Assembly: GCF_023500045.1 (NCBI RefSeq)
Contig: NZ_JAMCOF010000012.1
Span: forward strand, 1 to 35,493
Length of the DNA: 35,493 bases
Source of the DNA: Bartonella bilalgolemi
GTDB taxonomy: Bacteria > Pseudomonadota > Alphaproteobacteria > Rhizobiales > Rhizobiaceae
Reading direction: 5' to 3'
Part shown: positions 8,043 to 16,820 of the stretch, in pieces
Position numbering within the stretch: position 1 is the first letter of the stretch
Layout of the letters: each line of letters begins with the position of its first letter
Made by a program: the position numbers and the translations under genes
The notes under the pieces: model-generated
What the model was told of the DNA's origin: nothing
Databases searched by the model: none
Seen by the model: only the letters and a program-made list of their open reading frames with translations

Positions 8043-8074
8043 CCGACTGAAGAGTTCTTCAGTCGGTTTTTTTT
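8043..8074 (+). terminator. Strong Rho-independent terminator
   Basis: CCGACTGAAG (8043-8052) pairs perfectly with CTTCAGTCGG (8057-8066) around the tetraloop AGTT, followed by eight T. The T run leads directly into twelve A (8075-8086). It ends the candidate small RNA. Confidence 0.9.
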
Positions 8075-8086
8075 AAAAAAAAAAAA

Positions 8087-8421
8087 TTATATGTATTCTA
8101 CACTTTGTTTTTCACAAAAGAAATAGAATATCTAAATTTTGGTGAATATAACAAGACAATTACATTAATTAAGCGTAACAGGTATAGGCTCATATCAAAG
8201 TGCCCTTATAAGGCTAGCCTTTAATTTCACAAAAAAATAGAAGAAGCTTAAATGATATAATACTTCGATATTTGGCAGTAGATAGATTTTGTTTCTTTTA
8301 ATATATCGGTTTATAGAACATAGTATAGAGAACCTTAAACGATAAACAGAGTAAAATGTGACTAATCAACTTTATATCTAAAAAGAAAAGAAGAGGATTA
8401 TAAAAAATCAGTTTTGAGTAT
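8087..8421. other. Noncoding AT-rich region
   Basis: About 335 bases with no ORF or RNA signature. A short self-complementary element, CCTTATAAGG followed by CTAGCC, near 8200-8220 is the only structure I see. Confidence 0.5.
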
Positions 8422-8550
8422 TTAGTACATGTCATATCCTGGTTGTACTTTCTTAATATAAGCATTAAAATTTTGCGTCCACTGTTTCGCTATGATTTTT
8501 AGAATTAGTGAAGAATATGGCAAAATAGATTTAAAGCCATTTGCAAACAT
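8422..8550 (-). CDS. Possible small ORF of 42 codons
   Basis: An ATG-to-TAA frame encodes 42 residues. It starts MFANGFKSILPYSS and ends KQWTQNFNAYIKKVQPGYDMY. The composition, with an amphipathic and aromatic C-terminus, looks more protein-like than the surrounding noncoding DNA. There is no clear ribosome site, and stops precede the ATG closely. It lies 83 bp downstream of, and on the same strand as, the small membrane protein gene. It could be a genuine small protein, the last part of a decayed gene, or chance. Confidence 0.3.
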   Translation of the reverse strand: MFANGFKSILPYSSLILKIIAKQWTQNFNAYIKKVQPGYDMY

Positions 8551-8633
8551 ATAATTGTCTCAAAGTTATACAAAAAATGATTAATAAGAATCTACAATAG
8601 CAGGACGTAAAATTTCTTCTGATACAGTTCTGA

Positions 8634-8927
8634 TCACGATTTCAGCAAATTTTGCGCTTGTTCATTATTTTGTCCGCTTACAAGAGCCGCAGCAATAGCG
8701 TCTTTACGCGCTTGATAAACAATTTTTCGTTTTTGTTGATCATTCATTCCGAAAAGGCTTATTGTAGCATTCGGGAAAGATATTGCTTCTTCTAACTGCA
8801 CATCCTTTGTTGTATTCATTTGGTGAGAAAAAATTATCCTATTAAGTACAAAGTGATAAGCTAATAAACTAGCTGTAAAGATAAATAGCAAAATTAGAAT
8901 AATATTATACCAGCGGAATTTGATCAT
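8634..8927 (-). CDS. Small membrane-anchored hypothetical protein
   Basis: This protein has 97 residues. Residues 7-27 (YNIILILLFIFTASLLAYHFV) form one strong membrane segment after a short basic N-terminus, consistent with an uncleaved signal anchor or signal peptide. About 65 polar residues follow, including an amphipathic helix-prone C-terminus (DQQKRKIVYQARKDAIAAAL). This would place the bulk of the protein in the periplasm. I do not recognise a family. It is flanked by long noncoding DNA on both sides, so it is probably monocistronic or paired with the tiny ORF downstream. Confidence 0.6.
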   Translation of the reverse strand: MIKFRWYNIILILLFIFTASLLAYHFVLNRIIFSHQMNTTKDVQLEEAISFPNATISLFGMNDQQKRKIVYQARKDAIAAALVSGQNNEQAQNLLKS

Positions 8928-9490
8928 TTTTAAATCCTAAGCTTGTCACATATAAGATTGCATCTAAATCACATAATTTTTAAATTATAATTCCATGGCT
9001 ACTATTTTGAAAGTAATATATAAAAGGCATATATTATTTTTTGTAAAACAAAATTCAATTATATTTTTATATGAATGTATATTTAAAAATGTTGATTAAA
9101 ATGAGTAATCTTTTGAGCATTAGTTTTTAGTTAATCTTTGTTATTGAATGAAAAATTTCAGTTTATATTATCACGATAGAATTATGAAGTTAATATTAAT
9201 GAAATCTTGATAATCTTGTGTTGTAAGTAATCGAGTTTTCTCGGTGCTATTTTTTTCTAATTAAAATTTCTTATCATAAGATATCAATGATAAATGCATT
9301 ATATTTTTTTGTTTTATATAGTAAAAAATATAATCAAAATTTTAAAAAATCCTTCGCTAATATTAGAGATATCTTGAAATTATCTTAATATTTTCATTTT
9401 TATGACGTTTTTTAGCTTTTTTTCTCAATAAAATATATTTTCAAAGTCATTATGGTTAGGGTTACGAATGTATTAGTGAAGAGAGAAAGA
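8928..9490. other. Long AT-rich divergent intergenic region
   Basis: About 560 bases of very AT-rich DNA between a leftward membrane-protein gene and the rightward transglycosylase gene. It must hold promoters in both directions, but the base composition makes individual boxes unreliable. I see no RNA gene, repeat or gene remnant in it. Confidence 0.5.
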
Positions 9491-10009
9491 ATGCAATTTT
9501 TAAAAATATTTTTAAGTACAGCATTTGCTGTATTTTTTGTGTTAAATATCAAAATAGCTCTTGCAGTAATTAGTATTGTAGATTCAAGTAAGAATTCAGA
9601 GGTTACTTCTTCTAATTCTAAGGTGCCTGTTCGTCCTTATGAGGATCTTATACAAAAAATTGCGATTAAACATAAAGTTCCTATAGATTTGGTACATGCT
9701 GTTATCAATGTTGAGAGCAATTATAATGCTCATACAAAAGGTTCTTCTGGTGAAATAGGATTGATGCAAATTAAACCGTCTACTGCGCGGTGGTTGGGTT
9801 TTAACGGTCCTGTAAAAGATCTTTATGAGCCTGCAATCAATCTTGAATATGGTATGCGTTATTTGGCGCGAGCACATAAACTAAGTAGAGGAGATACGTG
9901 TCGTACAGTTCTTAAATATAATGCAGGTCATTCTGCAAAAAAAATGAATTCTATTTCAGCAAGATATTGCTCAAAAGTTAAAACATATTTAGCTTCATTA
10001 AAACAGTAA
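9491..10009 (+). CDS. Secreted lytic transglycosylase (SLT domain)
   Basis: This enzyme cleaves the MurNAc-GlcNAc bond of peptidoglycan, forming 1,6-anhydro ends. From ATG 9491 it has 172 residues. It begins with a signal peptide (MQFLKIFLSTAFAVFFVLN) with likely cleavage after ALA near residue 25. The SLT domain covers about residues 50-170. The catalytic Glu is in NVESNYNAHTKGSSGEIGLM, followed by MQIKPSTARWLGF, NLEYGMRYLARA and LKYNAGH, the usual family motifs. An upstream in-frame ATG at 9452 would put a basic extension before the signal peptide, and GAGAG lies just before 9491, so I prefer 9491. Its small size is like the VirB1 or housekeeping SLT type. No secretion-system genes lie nearby, so a wall-remodelling role is likeliest. 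Confidence 0.9.
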   Translation: MQFLKIFLSTAFAVFFVLNIKIALAVISIVDSSKNSEVTSSNSKVPVRPYEDLIQKIAIKHKVPIDLVHAVINVESNYNAHTKGSSGEIGLMQIKPSTARWLGFNGPVKDLYEPAINLEYGMRYLARAHKLSRGDTCRTVLKYNAGHSAKKMNSISARYCSKVKTYLASLKQ

Positions 10010-10014
10010 TCTGC

Positions 10015-10062
10015 TTTATAAGTGGTTTACTTATTTTGATAAGACTTATAAAATATTTTTTT
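10015..10062 (+). terminator. Probable terminator after the transglycosylase
   Basis: TTTATAAGT (10015-10023) pairs with ACTTATAAA (10044-10052), with a small inner stem, and a T-rich run follows to 10062. The stem is AT-rich and the loop is long, so this is moderate evidence. Confidence 0.45.
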
Positions 10063-10069
10063 GTGGCTA

Positions 10070-10098
10070 TTTTCACTTTATGAAAAATATTGTATAAA
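10070..10098 (+). promoter_or_regulatory. Predicted rnpB promoter
   Basis: TTTTCA (10070-10075) and TATAAA (10093-10098) are 17 bp apart. Transcription would begin at about 10104, which agrees with the 5' end of the RNase P RNA judged from its P1 helix. Confidence 0.5.
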
Positions 10099-10103
10099 TA
10101 AGA

Positions 10104-10493
10104 AGTCAGTCGGCTGGGCAGTCGCGCTTATTCAGTATTGAAAAGTGATAGGTGAGGAAAGTCCGGGCTCCGTGGAAAAGCGATGCCGGGTAACACCCGG
10201 CGGGGGTGACCCTAGGGAAAGTGCCACAGAAAGCAAACCGCCTATTTTAATAGGTAAGGGTGAAAGGGTGGGGTAAGAGCCCACCGCACACTCAGTAATG
10301 AGTGTGGCAAGGTAAACCCCATCGGGAGCAAGACCGAATAGAAATGATGCGCAAGGTTTGACTTGCAGCCAGTTTCCAGGCGAGTCATTTGGGTAGGTTG
10401 CATGAGGCGGATGGTAACATTCGTCCTAGATGAATGGCTGCCATGTAAAGCATAAACTTTACTAACAGAACCCGGCTTATAGGCCGACTGATA
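10104..10493 (+). ncRNA. rnpB: RNase P RNA (bacterial type A)
   Basis: This is the catalytic RNA of RNase P, which trims the 5' leader of tRNA precursors. The ends pair as helix P1: TCAGTCGG (10106-10113) with CCGACTGA (10484-10491). The universal cores are present in order: GAGGAAAGTCCGGGCTCC, then ACAGAAAGCAAACCGCC, then GGTGAAAGGGTGGGGTAAGA, then the CAAGGTAAACCCC element, the AGATGAATGGCTGCC element and ACAGAACCCGGCTTAT. About 390 nt, typical for an alphaproteobacterium. A weak hairpin with a T run at 10561-10584 may end it. It sits directly upstream of the dcw cluster. Confidence 0.98.
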
Positions 10494-10560
10494 TTTGATA
10501 TATAATAAAAAGATTACATATATTTTGATAAAAGCGCGCATTTTTATTTTTGGAATTTTT

Positions 10561-10584
10561 ATGCTCAAAAATAAAGCATTTTTT
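10561..10584 (+). terminator. Weak hairpin, possible rnpB terminator
   Basis: ATGCT (10561-10565) pairs with AGCAT (10575-10579), followed by a run of T. The stem is only five pairs, so this is tentative. Confidence 0.3.
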
Positions 10585-10688
10585 AAAAAAATTATAATAT
10601 TTCGTTAAGTATTAATAAGCCAATGTATATAGCGATTCAGCTTTAATTTGATTTGCTTTTTGTAGTAAAAATGAGAGTTAAAGTTTTG

Positions 10689-10709
10689 GCATATGATGAT
10701 GTCATATGC
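10689..10709. promoter_or_regulatory. Perfect palindrome upstream of rsmH
   Basis: GCATATGA (10689-10696) and TCATATGC (10702-10709) are exact inverted arms with a 5-bp spacer. It lies where a regulator of the dcw cluster, or a structure near the rsmH start, would act. No mraZ boxes are visible. The function is inferred from symmetry and position only. Confidence 0.4.
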
Positions 10710-10756
10710 GATCGATGGCTACTGAATTTGGAAAACATAGATCAAGATGAGGCAGT

Positions 10757-11755
10757 TTGAGAAGGCAGGATAGTGGAGTCGAGCGCCATATTCCAGTATT
10801 GTTGCAGTCAGTATTAGCTGGGCTTGCACCATTAGCTGGAGCAAAAGTGATTGATGGCACGTTTGGTGCTGGGGGGTATTCCTGTGCTCTATTAAACGCA
10901 GGTGCAGAAGTTATCGCACTTGATCGTGATCCTCAGGCAATTCGTGAAGGACAAGCACTTGTCGATCAATTTTTTCCACGTCTCCATTTAATTCAAGCAG
11001 AGTTTTCACAATTGGATCAGATAGTGGAAGGGCAAGTAGACGCAGTTATTCTTGATATTGGTGTTTCCTCTATGCAACTTGATGAAGCCGAACGTGGTTT
11101 TTCTTTTCAAAAAGATGGTCCGTTAGATATGCGAATGGCGCAGACTGGTTTTACAGCAGCTGATGTTGTTAATTATTTAAAGATGGATGATTTGGCACAA
11201 TTATTTAAAACATTGGGAGAAGAGCGTTACGCAGTTCGAATTGCGCGGATGATTGAGAAACGTCGTTGTATTCGCCCTTTTTTGCGCACAATTGATCTTG
11301 CTCATGCTATTGAAGCTTTAATAGGAAGAAAACCAGGTGATCATATTCATCCTGCAACGCGTGTATTTCAAGCATTGCGCATTTATGTTAATAATGAGCT
11401 TAATGAGCTTGCATATGGTTTATTCGCTGCTGAGCGTGTTTTAAAAGCAGGAGGACGCTTAGCAGTCGTTAGCTTTCATTCTCTTGAAGATCGCATGGTA
11501 AAAAAATTTTTATCTGCTCGTTCGGGTCATAAAAAGGGGTCACGTTATCTTCCTGAAATAAAATCAGTTCCAGCGACCTTTATTCCTTTGTTTAAAGGTG
11601 TGAAAACTGCAACTCAAGAAGAGTTACAGCAAAATCCTCGTGCACGTTCTGCAAGGTTGCGTATTAGCGTACGGACTCAGGAGGCTGCTATTGCAGCAGA
11701 TATGAAATTATTTAGTTTGGCAGAAATTGCTCGTTTTGAAGGCAGTAAGAAATGA
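10757..11755 (+). CDS. rsmH: 16S rRNA m4C1402 methyltransferase RsmH (MraW)
   Basis: RsmH adds the N4-methyl group to C1402 of 16S rRNA using S-adenosylmethionine. The chain has 332 residues. The SAM-binding loop is DGTFGAGG at residues 33-40; [18 protein letters not shown] and [23 protein letters not shown], and the C-terminal [10 protein letters not shown] are family signatures. The start is unusual. The longest open frame begins at TTG 10757, with GAGG four bases upstream. An in-frame ATG at 10715 would give an N-terminal extension of normal family length, but TGA at 10748-10750 interrupts it. The conserved region (RHIPVLLQ) begins after the TTG, so the enzyme should still be complete. First gene of the dcw cluster here; it overlaps ftsL by four bases (ATGA). 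Confidence 0.95.
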   Translation: MRRQDSGVERHIPVLLQSVLAGLAPLAGAKVIDGTFGAGGYSCALLNAGAEVIALDRDPQAIREGQALVDQFFPRLHLIQAEFSQLDQIVEGQVDAVILDIGVSSMQLDEAERGFSFQKDGPLDMRMAQTGFTAADVVNYLKMDDLAQLFKTLGEERYAVRIARMIEKRRCIRPFLRTIDLAHAIEALIGRKPGDHIHPATRVFQALRIYVNNELNELAYGLFAAERVLKAGGRLAVVSFHSLEDRMVKKFLSARSGHKKGSRYLPEIKSVPATFIPLFKGVKTATQEELQQNPRARSARLRISVRTQEAAIAADMKLFSLAEIARFEGSKK

Positions 11756-12159
11756 TAATTTTTCGCACATTCGATGTGATTTTAGTGGTGATTATGATTT
11801 GTATAGCGGGTCTTACTTATAAGGTAAAATATGATGTTCAAAAACAGATTGGTGAAGTGCATCGTATTGAGCAAGAAATTGCAGCAGAAAAAAATATGGT
11901 TAATTTGCTTCATACTGAATGGGCTGTAATGATTGATCCTTCACGAATGAAAAAACTTGCAGAACGTTACAAAAAAGAACTGAGTTTAGAGGTAATACAG
12001 CCACGTCAAGTTGTAAAATTAAAAGATATTCCAATGCGTTTACAGGATAAAATTGAAGAATTGATTCAGCAGAATATTTTGGAAGATGATGATAAAGCTT
12101 TTTTCACTGAGAATCGTAGTATTCATAGAAATAGTTTTCCTCAACAAGGTGGGCGTTGA
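11752..12159 (+). CDS. ftsL: Cell division protein FtsL
   Basis: This bitopic inner-membrane protein of the divisome forms a complex with FtsQ and FtsB and activates FtsW/FtsI. It has 135 residues. A short cytoplasmic tail is followed by one membrane segment ([15 protein letters not shown], about residues 9-23). A periplasmic coiled coil comes next ([20 protein letters not shown]), then the family motif [20 protein letters not shown]. The sequence is poorly conserved in general, so position between rsmH and ftsI is part of the evidence. It overlaps both neighbours (four bases with rsmH, one base with ftsI), implying translational coupling. Confidence 0.9.
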   Translation: MIIFRTFDVILVVIMICIAGLTYKVKYDVQKQIGEVHRIEQEIAAEKNMVNLLHTEWAVMIDPSRMKKLAERYKKELSLEVIQPRQVVKLKDIPMRLQDKIEELIQQNILEDDDKAFFTENRSIHRNSFPQQGGR

Positions 12160-13910
12160 TGCAATTATCGTTCTTATCTTCACAAAAGAAGAATTATTCA
12201 AATAATCAGTTAAAACTTTTACCTTCTTCTATGCGTCAGCCATTTTCTCATCGTCCACGCTTGATTTTTGCTTTATTGTGTTTCCTTTTTCTTTACGGAC
12301 TTATAGGGAGATGTCTTATTTCCTATGGGATTAAAGGTGGTCAAATTGAAGAAGCAAAAGGCCCGTTGATAGTGCAACTAGCTTCTCGACCTGATATTGT
12401 TGATCGTAATGGGCGTTTATTAGCAAAAGATATTACAACTTATTCACTTTTTGCTGAACCACGCCGTATTATTGATGTAGATGAGACGATCGAATTAATC
12501 TCAACAGTTTTGCCAAAACTGAATTGGCAGGAAGTACATAAACGTTTAAAAAGGAATTCTGGTTTTTCTTGGATCCAACGTGGGTTAACCCCAACGCAAA
12601 AGGCGCAAATTATGGAACTTGGTATCCCAGGTATTGGTTTTCGTACTGAGATACGTCGTTTTTATCCAGGAGGATCTATAGCTTCACATATTCTTGGTAT
12701 GGTTAATGTTGATAATCAAGGCCTAGCTGGCATGGAAAAATATATTGATGATAATGGATTGAGTATTCTTCGTGCTACCGGTCTTGCTACTGAAGAATCA
12801 TTGAAGCCAGTACAACTTTCGATTGATATACGGGTTCAGGCAATTGTGCGTGATGAATTGATGGAAGCCATGAAACGTTATAAAGCAATTGCTGCGGGGG
12901 CTATTATTCTAAACATTTATACAGGTGAAGTTTTAGCATTGGCATCAGTACCAGATTTTTCTCCTGCAAATCCTGTTGATGCTCTTAAAAGTGATCGCTT
13001 TAATCGGATGACTGCTGGAACTTTTGAAATGGGGTCAATTATTAAAAGTTTTACTACAGCAATGGCACTTGATTCAGGGCTTTTTCATTTAAACAGTATT
13101 ATTGATGCTTCTCAACCAATTCAAGCAAGTCGTAATTATTTTATTCGTGATTTTCATGGGAAAAATCGCCTTTTAACATTGTGGGAAGTTTTTATTTATT
13201 CTTCTAATATTGGTTCTGCTAAAGAGGCATTGGCAATAGGAATAGATGGACACCGCAATTTTTTAAAACGACTTGGTTTACTTGATCGTGTATCAACGGA
13301 ATTGCCTGAAGTTGCCCAACCGATTTATCCCCATTATTGGAAGGACATCAATTCTATGACGATTTCTTTTGGACATGGTATGGCAACAACGCCATTGCAA
13401 ACAGCAGTAGCTGCTGCTGCTTTAATGAATAGCGGTTTATTAATTGATCCTACATTTTTAAAACGTTCTAAAAAAGAAGCTTTGAAATATGCCAAACAGA
13501 TTCTCCATCCTCAAACAAGTCAAGATATGCGTTATCTTTATAAGTTAAATAGTGATATTGGTTCAGGCCGTAATGCAAAGGTAGTAGGTTATCGCATTGG
13601 TGGTAAGACAGGAACATCTGAAAAAGTTGAAAATGGAAAATATTCTAAAGTAAAAAACTTTAATAGTTTTTTAGCTGCTTTTCCTATAGATAATCCTTCT
13701 TATATTGTCTTAACAATTATTGATGAACCTAAGCCTGAAGATGGCAAACATTCAGCAACGGCAGCGATGAATGCAGCTCCAATGCTTGCCAATATTATTC
13801 GCCGTTCAGCTATTTTTCTTGGAATAGAACCGGATCTTAAAAAAGAATATGAACCAATTATAGGAACAAAAAGCAATGTGAGGTTACCGAAAACAACAGT
13901 GAAAAACTAA
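12159..13910 (+). CDS. ftsI: Septal peptidoglycan transpeptidase FtsI (PBP3)
   Basis: This class B penicillin-binding protein crosslinks septal peptidoglycan together with FtsW. It has 583 residues from ATG 12159, which overlaps the ftsL stop by one base; a TTG at 12156 is less likely. A basic cytoplasmic tail leads to one membrane segment (LIFALLCFLFLYGLIG) near residues 35-50, then a pedestal domain with RPDIVDRNGRLLA. The transpeptidase domain shows SIIK with the active Ser at about 293, SSN at about 348-350, and KTGT at about 483-486. All the catalytic residues are present. It is followed after 17 bp by murE. Confidence 0.97.
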   Translation: MQLSFLSSQKKNYSNNQLKLLPSSMRQPFSHRPRLIFALLCFLFLYGLIGRCLISYGIKGGQIEEAKGPLIVQLASRPDIVDRNGRLLAKDITTYSLFAEPRRIIDVDETIELISTVLPKLNWQEVHKRLKRNSGFSWIQRGLTPTQKAQIMELGIPGIGFRTEIRRFYPGGSIASHILGMVNVDNQGLAGMEKYIDDNGLSILRATGLATEESLKPVQLSIDIRVQAIVRDELMEAMKRYKAIAAGAIILNIYTGEVLALASVPDFSPANPVDALKSDRFNRMTAGTFEMGSIIKSFTTAMALDSGLFHLNSIIDASQPIQASRNYFIRDFHGKNRLLTLWEVFIYSSNIGSAKEALAIGIDGHRNFLKRLGLLDRVSTELPEVAQPIYPHYWKDINSMTISFGHGMATTPLQTAVAAAALMNSGLLIDPTFLKRSKKEALKYAKQILHPQTSQDMRYLYKLNSDIGSGRNAKVVGYRIGGKTGTSEKVENGKYSKVKNFNSFLAAFPIDNPSYIVLTIIDEPKPEDGKHSATAAMNAAPMLANIIRRSAIFLGIEPDLKKEYEPIIGTKSNVRLPKTTVKN

Positions 13911-13927
13911 TATAAAGGTAAATAGCC

Positions 13928-15382
13928 ATGTTGCTTGGAGAATTATTTATAGAGTGTATTAAAGATGATTATCTTGCCTCAATTGAAATTACAGGGATAA
14001 GTGCTGATTCTCGTCAAGTATTGCCAGGTTATGTTTTTGTGGCACTTAAGGGAAATCAAAGCGATGGTGGAGAGTATGTAAATGATGCCATAAAGCGTGG
14101 TGCACGGGTAATTATTACAGACAATAATTTTGTTTTTGAAAATTCATCTATTCCCGTTATTCATGTTTCGGATGTACGTCATAAATTAGCTATAGCAGCT
14201 GCCCGTTTTTATAATTCTCAACCTGAAATAATGGTTGCTGTTACAGGTACAAGCGGTAAGACATCGGTTGTGTCTTTTATTCGGCAGATTTGGGAATATG
14301 TTGGTTTTTGTGCTGCGAGTATAGGAACATTAGGTGTTGTATCACCTAAACGTCATGATATTGGTTTTCTAACTACACCCGATCCAGTAATGTTACAGCG
14401 TTTATTATGTGAAATTGCTAATGATGAAGGTGTTACACATGCAGCTTTTGAAGCTTCTTCACATGGGCTTGATCAATGTCGGATTGATGGAGTGCGTTTA
14501 GCAGCTGCTGCTTTTACCAATTTAGGGCGTGATCATATGGATTATCACAGGTGCATAGAGGACTATTTTCATGCTAAGATGAGATTATTTAATACGCTTT
14601 TACCGCAAGATGCGCCTGCTCTTATTTTTGCAGATGATGTTTATTCACAAGAAGTTATCGATATTGTTAGACAAGCTCACCGGAAAGTTTTGACAATTGG
14701 GCGCACAGGGAAATTCATCACACTTAATCGTGTTGAACATCAACGATTAAAACAACGTGTTGAATGCCGAATGGGAAATAATATTTATACATTTGATTTG
14801 CCACTTGCTGGCGATTTTCAAGTGGCTAATGCTCTTATGGCTGCAGGTCTAGCCATTGCGACAAATGCACCTCCAGATATGGTTTTTCGCTCTCTTGAGA
14901 AATTACAAGGGGCACCTGGCCGTTTAGAATTGGTTGGAAAAACAAAAGATGGTGCACCTGTTTATGTCGATTATGCGCATAAGCCAGAAGCTTTAGAGCA
15001 GGTATTGCGTTCTGTTCGTCCTTTTACACAAGGGCATTTAATTCTTGTTTTTGGTTGTGGTGGTGATCGCGATCAAGGAAAAAGAGCCTTGATGGGAAAA
15101 ATTGCAGAAAATCAAGCTGATATTGTGATTGTAACTGACGATAACCCTCGCACAGAAGCACCAGAGAAAATTCGAAAAGATATTTTGCAGGTAGTGCCGG
15201 AAGCAATAGAAATAGCAGATCGTGGTAAAGCAATTGATTACGCGGTGGGATTGCTGAAAGCTGGAGATACATTAATTGTTGCAGGAAAAGGTCATGAAAA
15301 TGGACAAATAATAGGGCAAGAGACATACCCTTTTTCAGATCGTTTGAAAGTGATTGCTGCTTTAAAGGAACGAAATAAATGA
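13928..15382 (+). CDS. murE: UDP-MurNAc-L-Ala-D-Glu:meso-diaminopimelate ligase MurE
   Basis: MurE adds meso-diaminopimelate as the third residue of the peptidoglycan stem peptide, using ATP in the cytoplasm. It has 484 residues. The N-terminal domain binds the UDP-sugar ([19 protein letters not shown]). The central ATPase domain has the P-loop GTSGKTS at 107-113 and the [15 protein letters not shown] block. In the C-terminal domain, DDNPR at 404-408 is the signature that selects diaminopimelate rather than lysine. The ATG follows AAAGG. The stop overlaps the murF start by four bases (ATGA). Confidence 0.97.
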   Translation: MLLGELFIECIKDDYLASIEITGISADSRQVLPGYVFVALKGNQSDGGEYVNDAIKRGARVIITDNNFVFENSSIPVIHVSDVRHKLAIAAARFYNSQPEIMVAVTGTSGKTSVVSFIRQIWEYVGFCAASIGTLGVVSPKRHDIGFLTTPDPVMLQRLLCEIANDEGVTHAAFEASSHGLDQCRIDGVRLAAAAFTNLGRDHMDYHRCIEDYFHAKMRLFNTLLPQDAPALIFADDVYSQEVIDIVRQAHRKVLTIGRTGKFITLNRVEHQRLKQRVECRMGNNIYTFDLPLAGDFQVANALMAAGLAIATNAPPDMVFRSLEKLQGAPGRLELVGKTKDGAPVYVDYAHKPEALEQVLRSVRPFTQGHLILVFGCGGDRDQGKRALMGKIAENQADIVIVTDDNPRTEAPEKIRKDILQVVPEAIEIADRGKAIDYAVGLLKAGDTLIVAGKGHENGQIIGQETYPFSDRLKVIAALKERNK

Positions 15383-16800
15383 TAGCTTTATGGGATAAAC
15401 AGGCACTCATTTCTGCAATGGATGGTTTTACAGTTGGATGTTTACCAGAAATTTTTACTGGGATTTCTATTGATAGCCGAACTCTTGTAGAAGGTGATGT
15501 TTTTTTCTGTATTAAAGGGCACCATCTTGATGGTCATGATTTTGCTGCGCATGCTTATGCACAAGGTGCTGGAGTTTTAGTGGTTGCAAAAAATCGTTTA
15601 AATGAAATGAAAAAAATAGCAGCTCCATTGATTGTTGTTCCTGATGTTTTTCAGGCATTAGAAAAACTTGCGCAAGCAGCACGTAAACGTTCAAAAGCTA
15701 AAATTATAGCTATTACAGGCTCTGTGGGGAAAACAACAACAAAAGAAGCTCTTAAACAAGCACTTGAGACTGCTGGAAAAGTTCATGCTAATCTTTTTTC
15801 TTTGAATAATTGTTGGGGTGTTCCACTGACTTTGGCACGAATGCCTATAGATAGTGATTATGGTATCTTTGAAATTGGTATGAATCATAAAGATGAAATT
15901 CGTCCTTTAGTGAAGTTGGTTTGTCCGCATGTGGTATTAGTCACTCGTATTGCAGCTGGGCATATGGAATTTTTCAAAAATCTTGAAGAGATTGCAGATG
16001 CTAAGGCTGAAATTTTTGAAGGATTAGATAAAAACGGTATAGCTCTTTTAAACGCAGATGATCATTTTTTTTCTTATTTGCTTAAAAAAGCAAAACAATG
16101 TGGTGTGAACGAAATTCGGAGTTTTGGCCAGTCTAATTATGCTGATTATCAAGCGAAAGAGATTTGTCTTTTAGAAAATTGCTCTTGTATGATTGTGCAT
16201 TTTGGTCAGAAAGATGTGATGATTAAAATCGGTGCACCTGGTCAACATATGGTGCAAAATGGTTTAAGTGTTCTTGCAGCTTGTGATGCGGTTGGTGCTG
16301 ATTTGGCAAATGTTACACTCGCTCTAGGCCGTTTTTCTCTTCAAAAAGGCCGTGGAGCTCTTTATAAGCTGTCCTTATCAAATGGTGGTATGTTTCATTT
16401 AATCGATGAAAGTTATAATGCTAATCCTGCTTCTATGCGGGCTGCTCTTGATCTTCTTGCAACAGGACCAATAGGTGTAAACGGTAGAAGAATTGCTATT
16501 TTGGGTGATATGCTTGAATTAGGGGATCATAGTGAAAAATTGCATCGTGATTTGTTGGAACCCATACGTGTTTCTGGTGCTGATTTGGTTTTTTTGGTTG
16601 GTAAAGAAATGAGAGTTTTAGCTAGTGATCTTTCTGCTCATATTACTGTTTATCATGCTCAAGGTATTGGAGAAATTTTTCCACTTGTTTTTTCAGAAAT
16701 TTCAAATGGAGATCTTATTATGATTAAATCATCTCATCGTATTTATTTATCAAATATTGTGAATGAAATTCTTAGTCGCTATAAAGTAATTTCTTTATAA
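15379..16800 (+). CDS. murF: UDP-MurNAc-tripeptide:D-alanyl-D-alanine ligase MurF
   Basis: MurF attaches D-Ala-D-Ala to complete the UDP-MurNAc-pentapeptide. It has 473 residues in three domains. The N-terminal part has [19 protein letters not shown]. The P-loop TGSVGKTTT lies at 113-121. The substrate region includes [14 protein letters not shown] and [10 protein letters not shown], and the C-terminal domain has [15 protein letters not shown] and [15 protein letters not shown]. These motif variants separate MurF from its paralogues MurC, MurD and MurE in the same operon. It is translationally coupled to murE by ATGA and lies 20 bp before mraY. Its second substrate comes from Ddl, encoded 7.5 kb downstream. 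Confidence 0.97.
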   Translation: MIALWDKQALISAMDGFTVGCLPEIFTGISIDSRTLVEGDVFFCIKGHHLDGHDFAAHAYAQGAGVLVVAKNRLNEMKKIAAPLIVVPDVFQALEKLAQAARKRSKAKIIAITGSVGKTTTKEALKQALETAGKVHANLFSLNNCWGVPLTLARMPIDSDYGIFEIGMNHKDEIRPLVKLVCPHVVLVTRIAAGHMEFFKNLEEIADAKAEIFEGLDKNGIALLNADDHFFSYLLKKAKQCGVNEIRSFGQSNYADYQAKEICLLENCSCMIVHFGQKDVMIKIGAPGQHMVQNGLSVLAACDAVGADLANVTLALGRFSLQKGRGALYKLSLSNGGMFHLIDESYNANPASMRAALDLLATGPIGVNGRRIAILGDMLELGDHSEKLHRDLLEPIRVSGADLVFLVGKEMRVLASDLSAHITVYHAQGIGEIFPLVFSEISNGDLIMIKSSHRIYLSNIVNEILSRYKVISL

Positions 16801-16820
16801 TTTTATTAGGTTTTTTCACT

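Larger units (their letters stand above)
7955..8074 (+). ncRNA. Candidate small RNA, about 120 nt, family unknown
   Basis: A short island far richer in GC than its surroundings lies between a plausible promoter and a strong terminator, with no ORF of note. It can fold: GCCT (7966-7969) with AGGC (7987-7990), GTCAG (7992-7996) with CTGAC (8038-8042), then the terminator hairpin. It also holds an odd palindrome, TGCGT-G-ACGCA (7973-7983), and a run of 12 C in the loop of the middle stem. It does not show the conserved GGAAGGAAGCAGC core of SRP RNA, and it lacks features of 6S RNA or tmRNA. No gene follows on this strand for about 1.4 kb, so an independent RNA is likelier than a leader. Expression is unproven. 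Confidence 0.45.

Noticed and set aside
7955-8074. SRP RNA, 6S RNA, tmRNA or a Bartonella Brt-type RNA
   Set aside because: The conserved SRP tetraloop region is missing, size and motifs do not fit 6S or tmRNA, and no helix-turn-helix gene follows as expected for the Brt type.
10242-10568. Minus-strand ORF of 108 codons
   Set aside because: It lies antisense across most of the RNase P RNA. Its protein-like look comes from the conserved RNA structure; it is a familiar false gene.
15024-15410. Minus-strand ORFs inside murE, murF, murC, ftsZ, recN and ligA
   Set aside because: They are shadows of strongly coding genes on the other strand, with no ribosome sites or family motifs.
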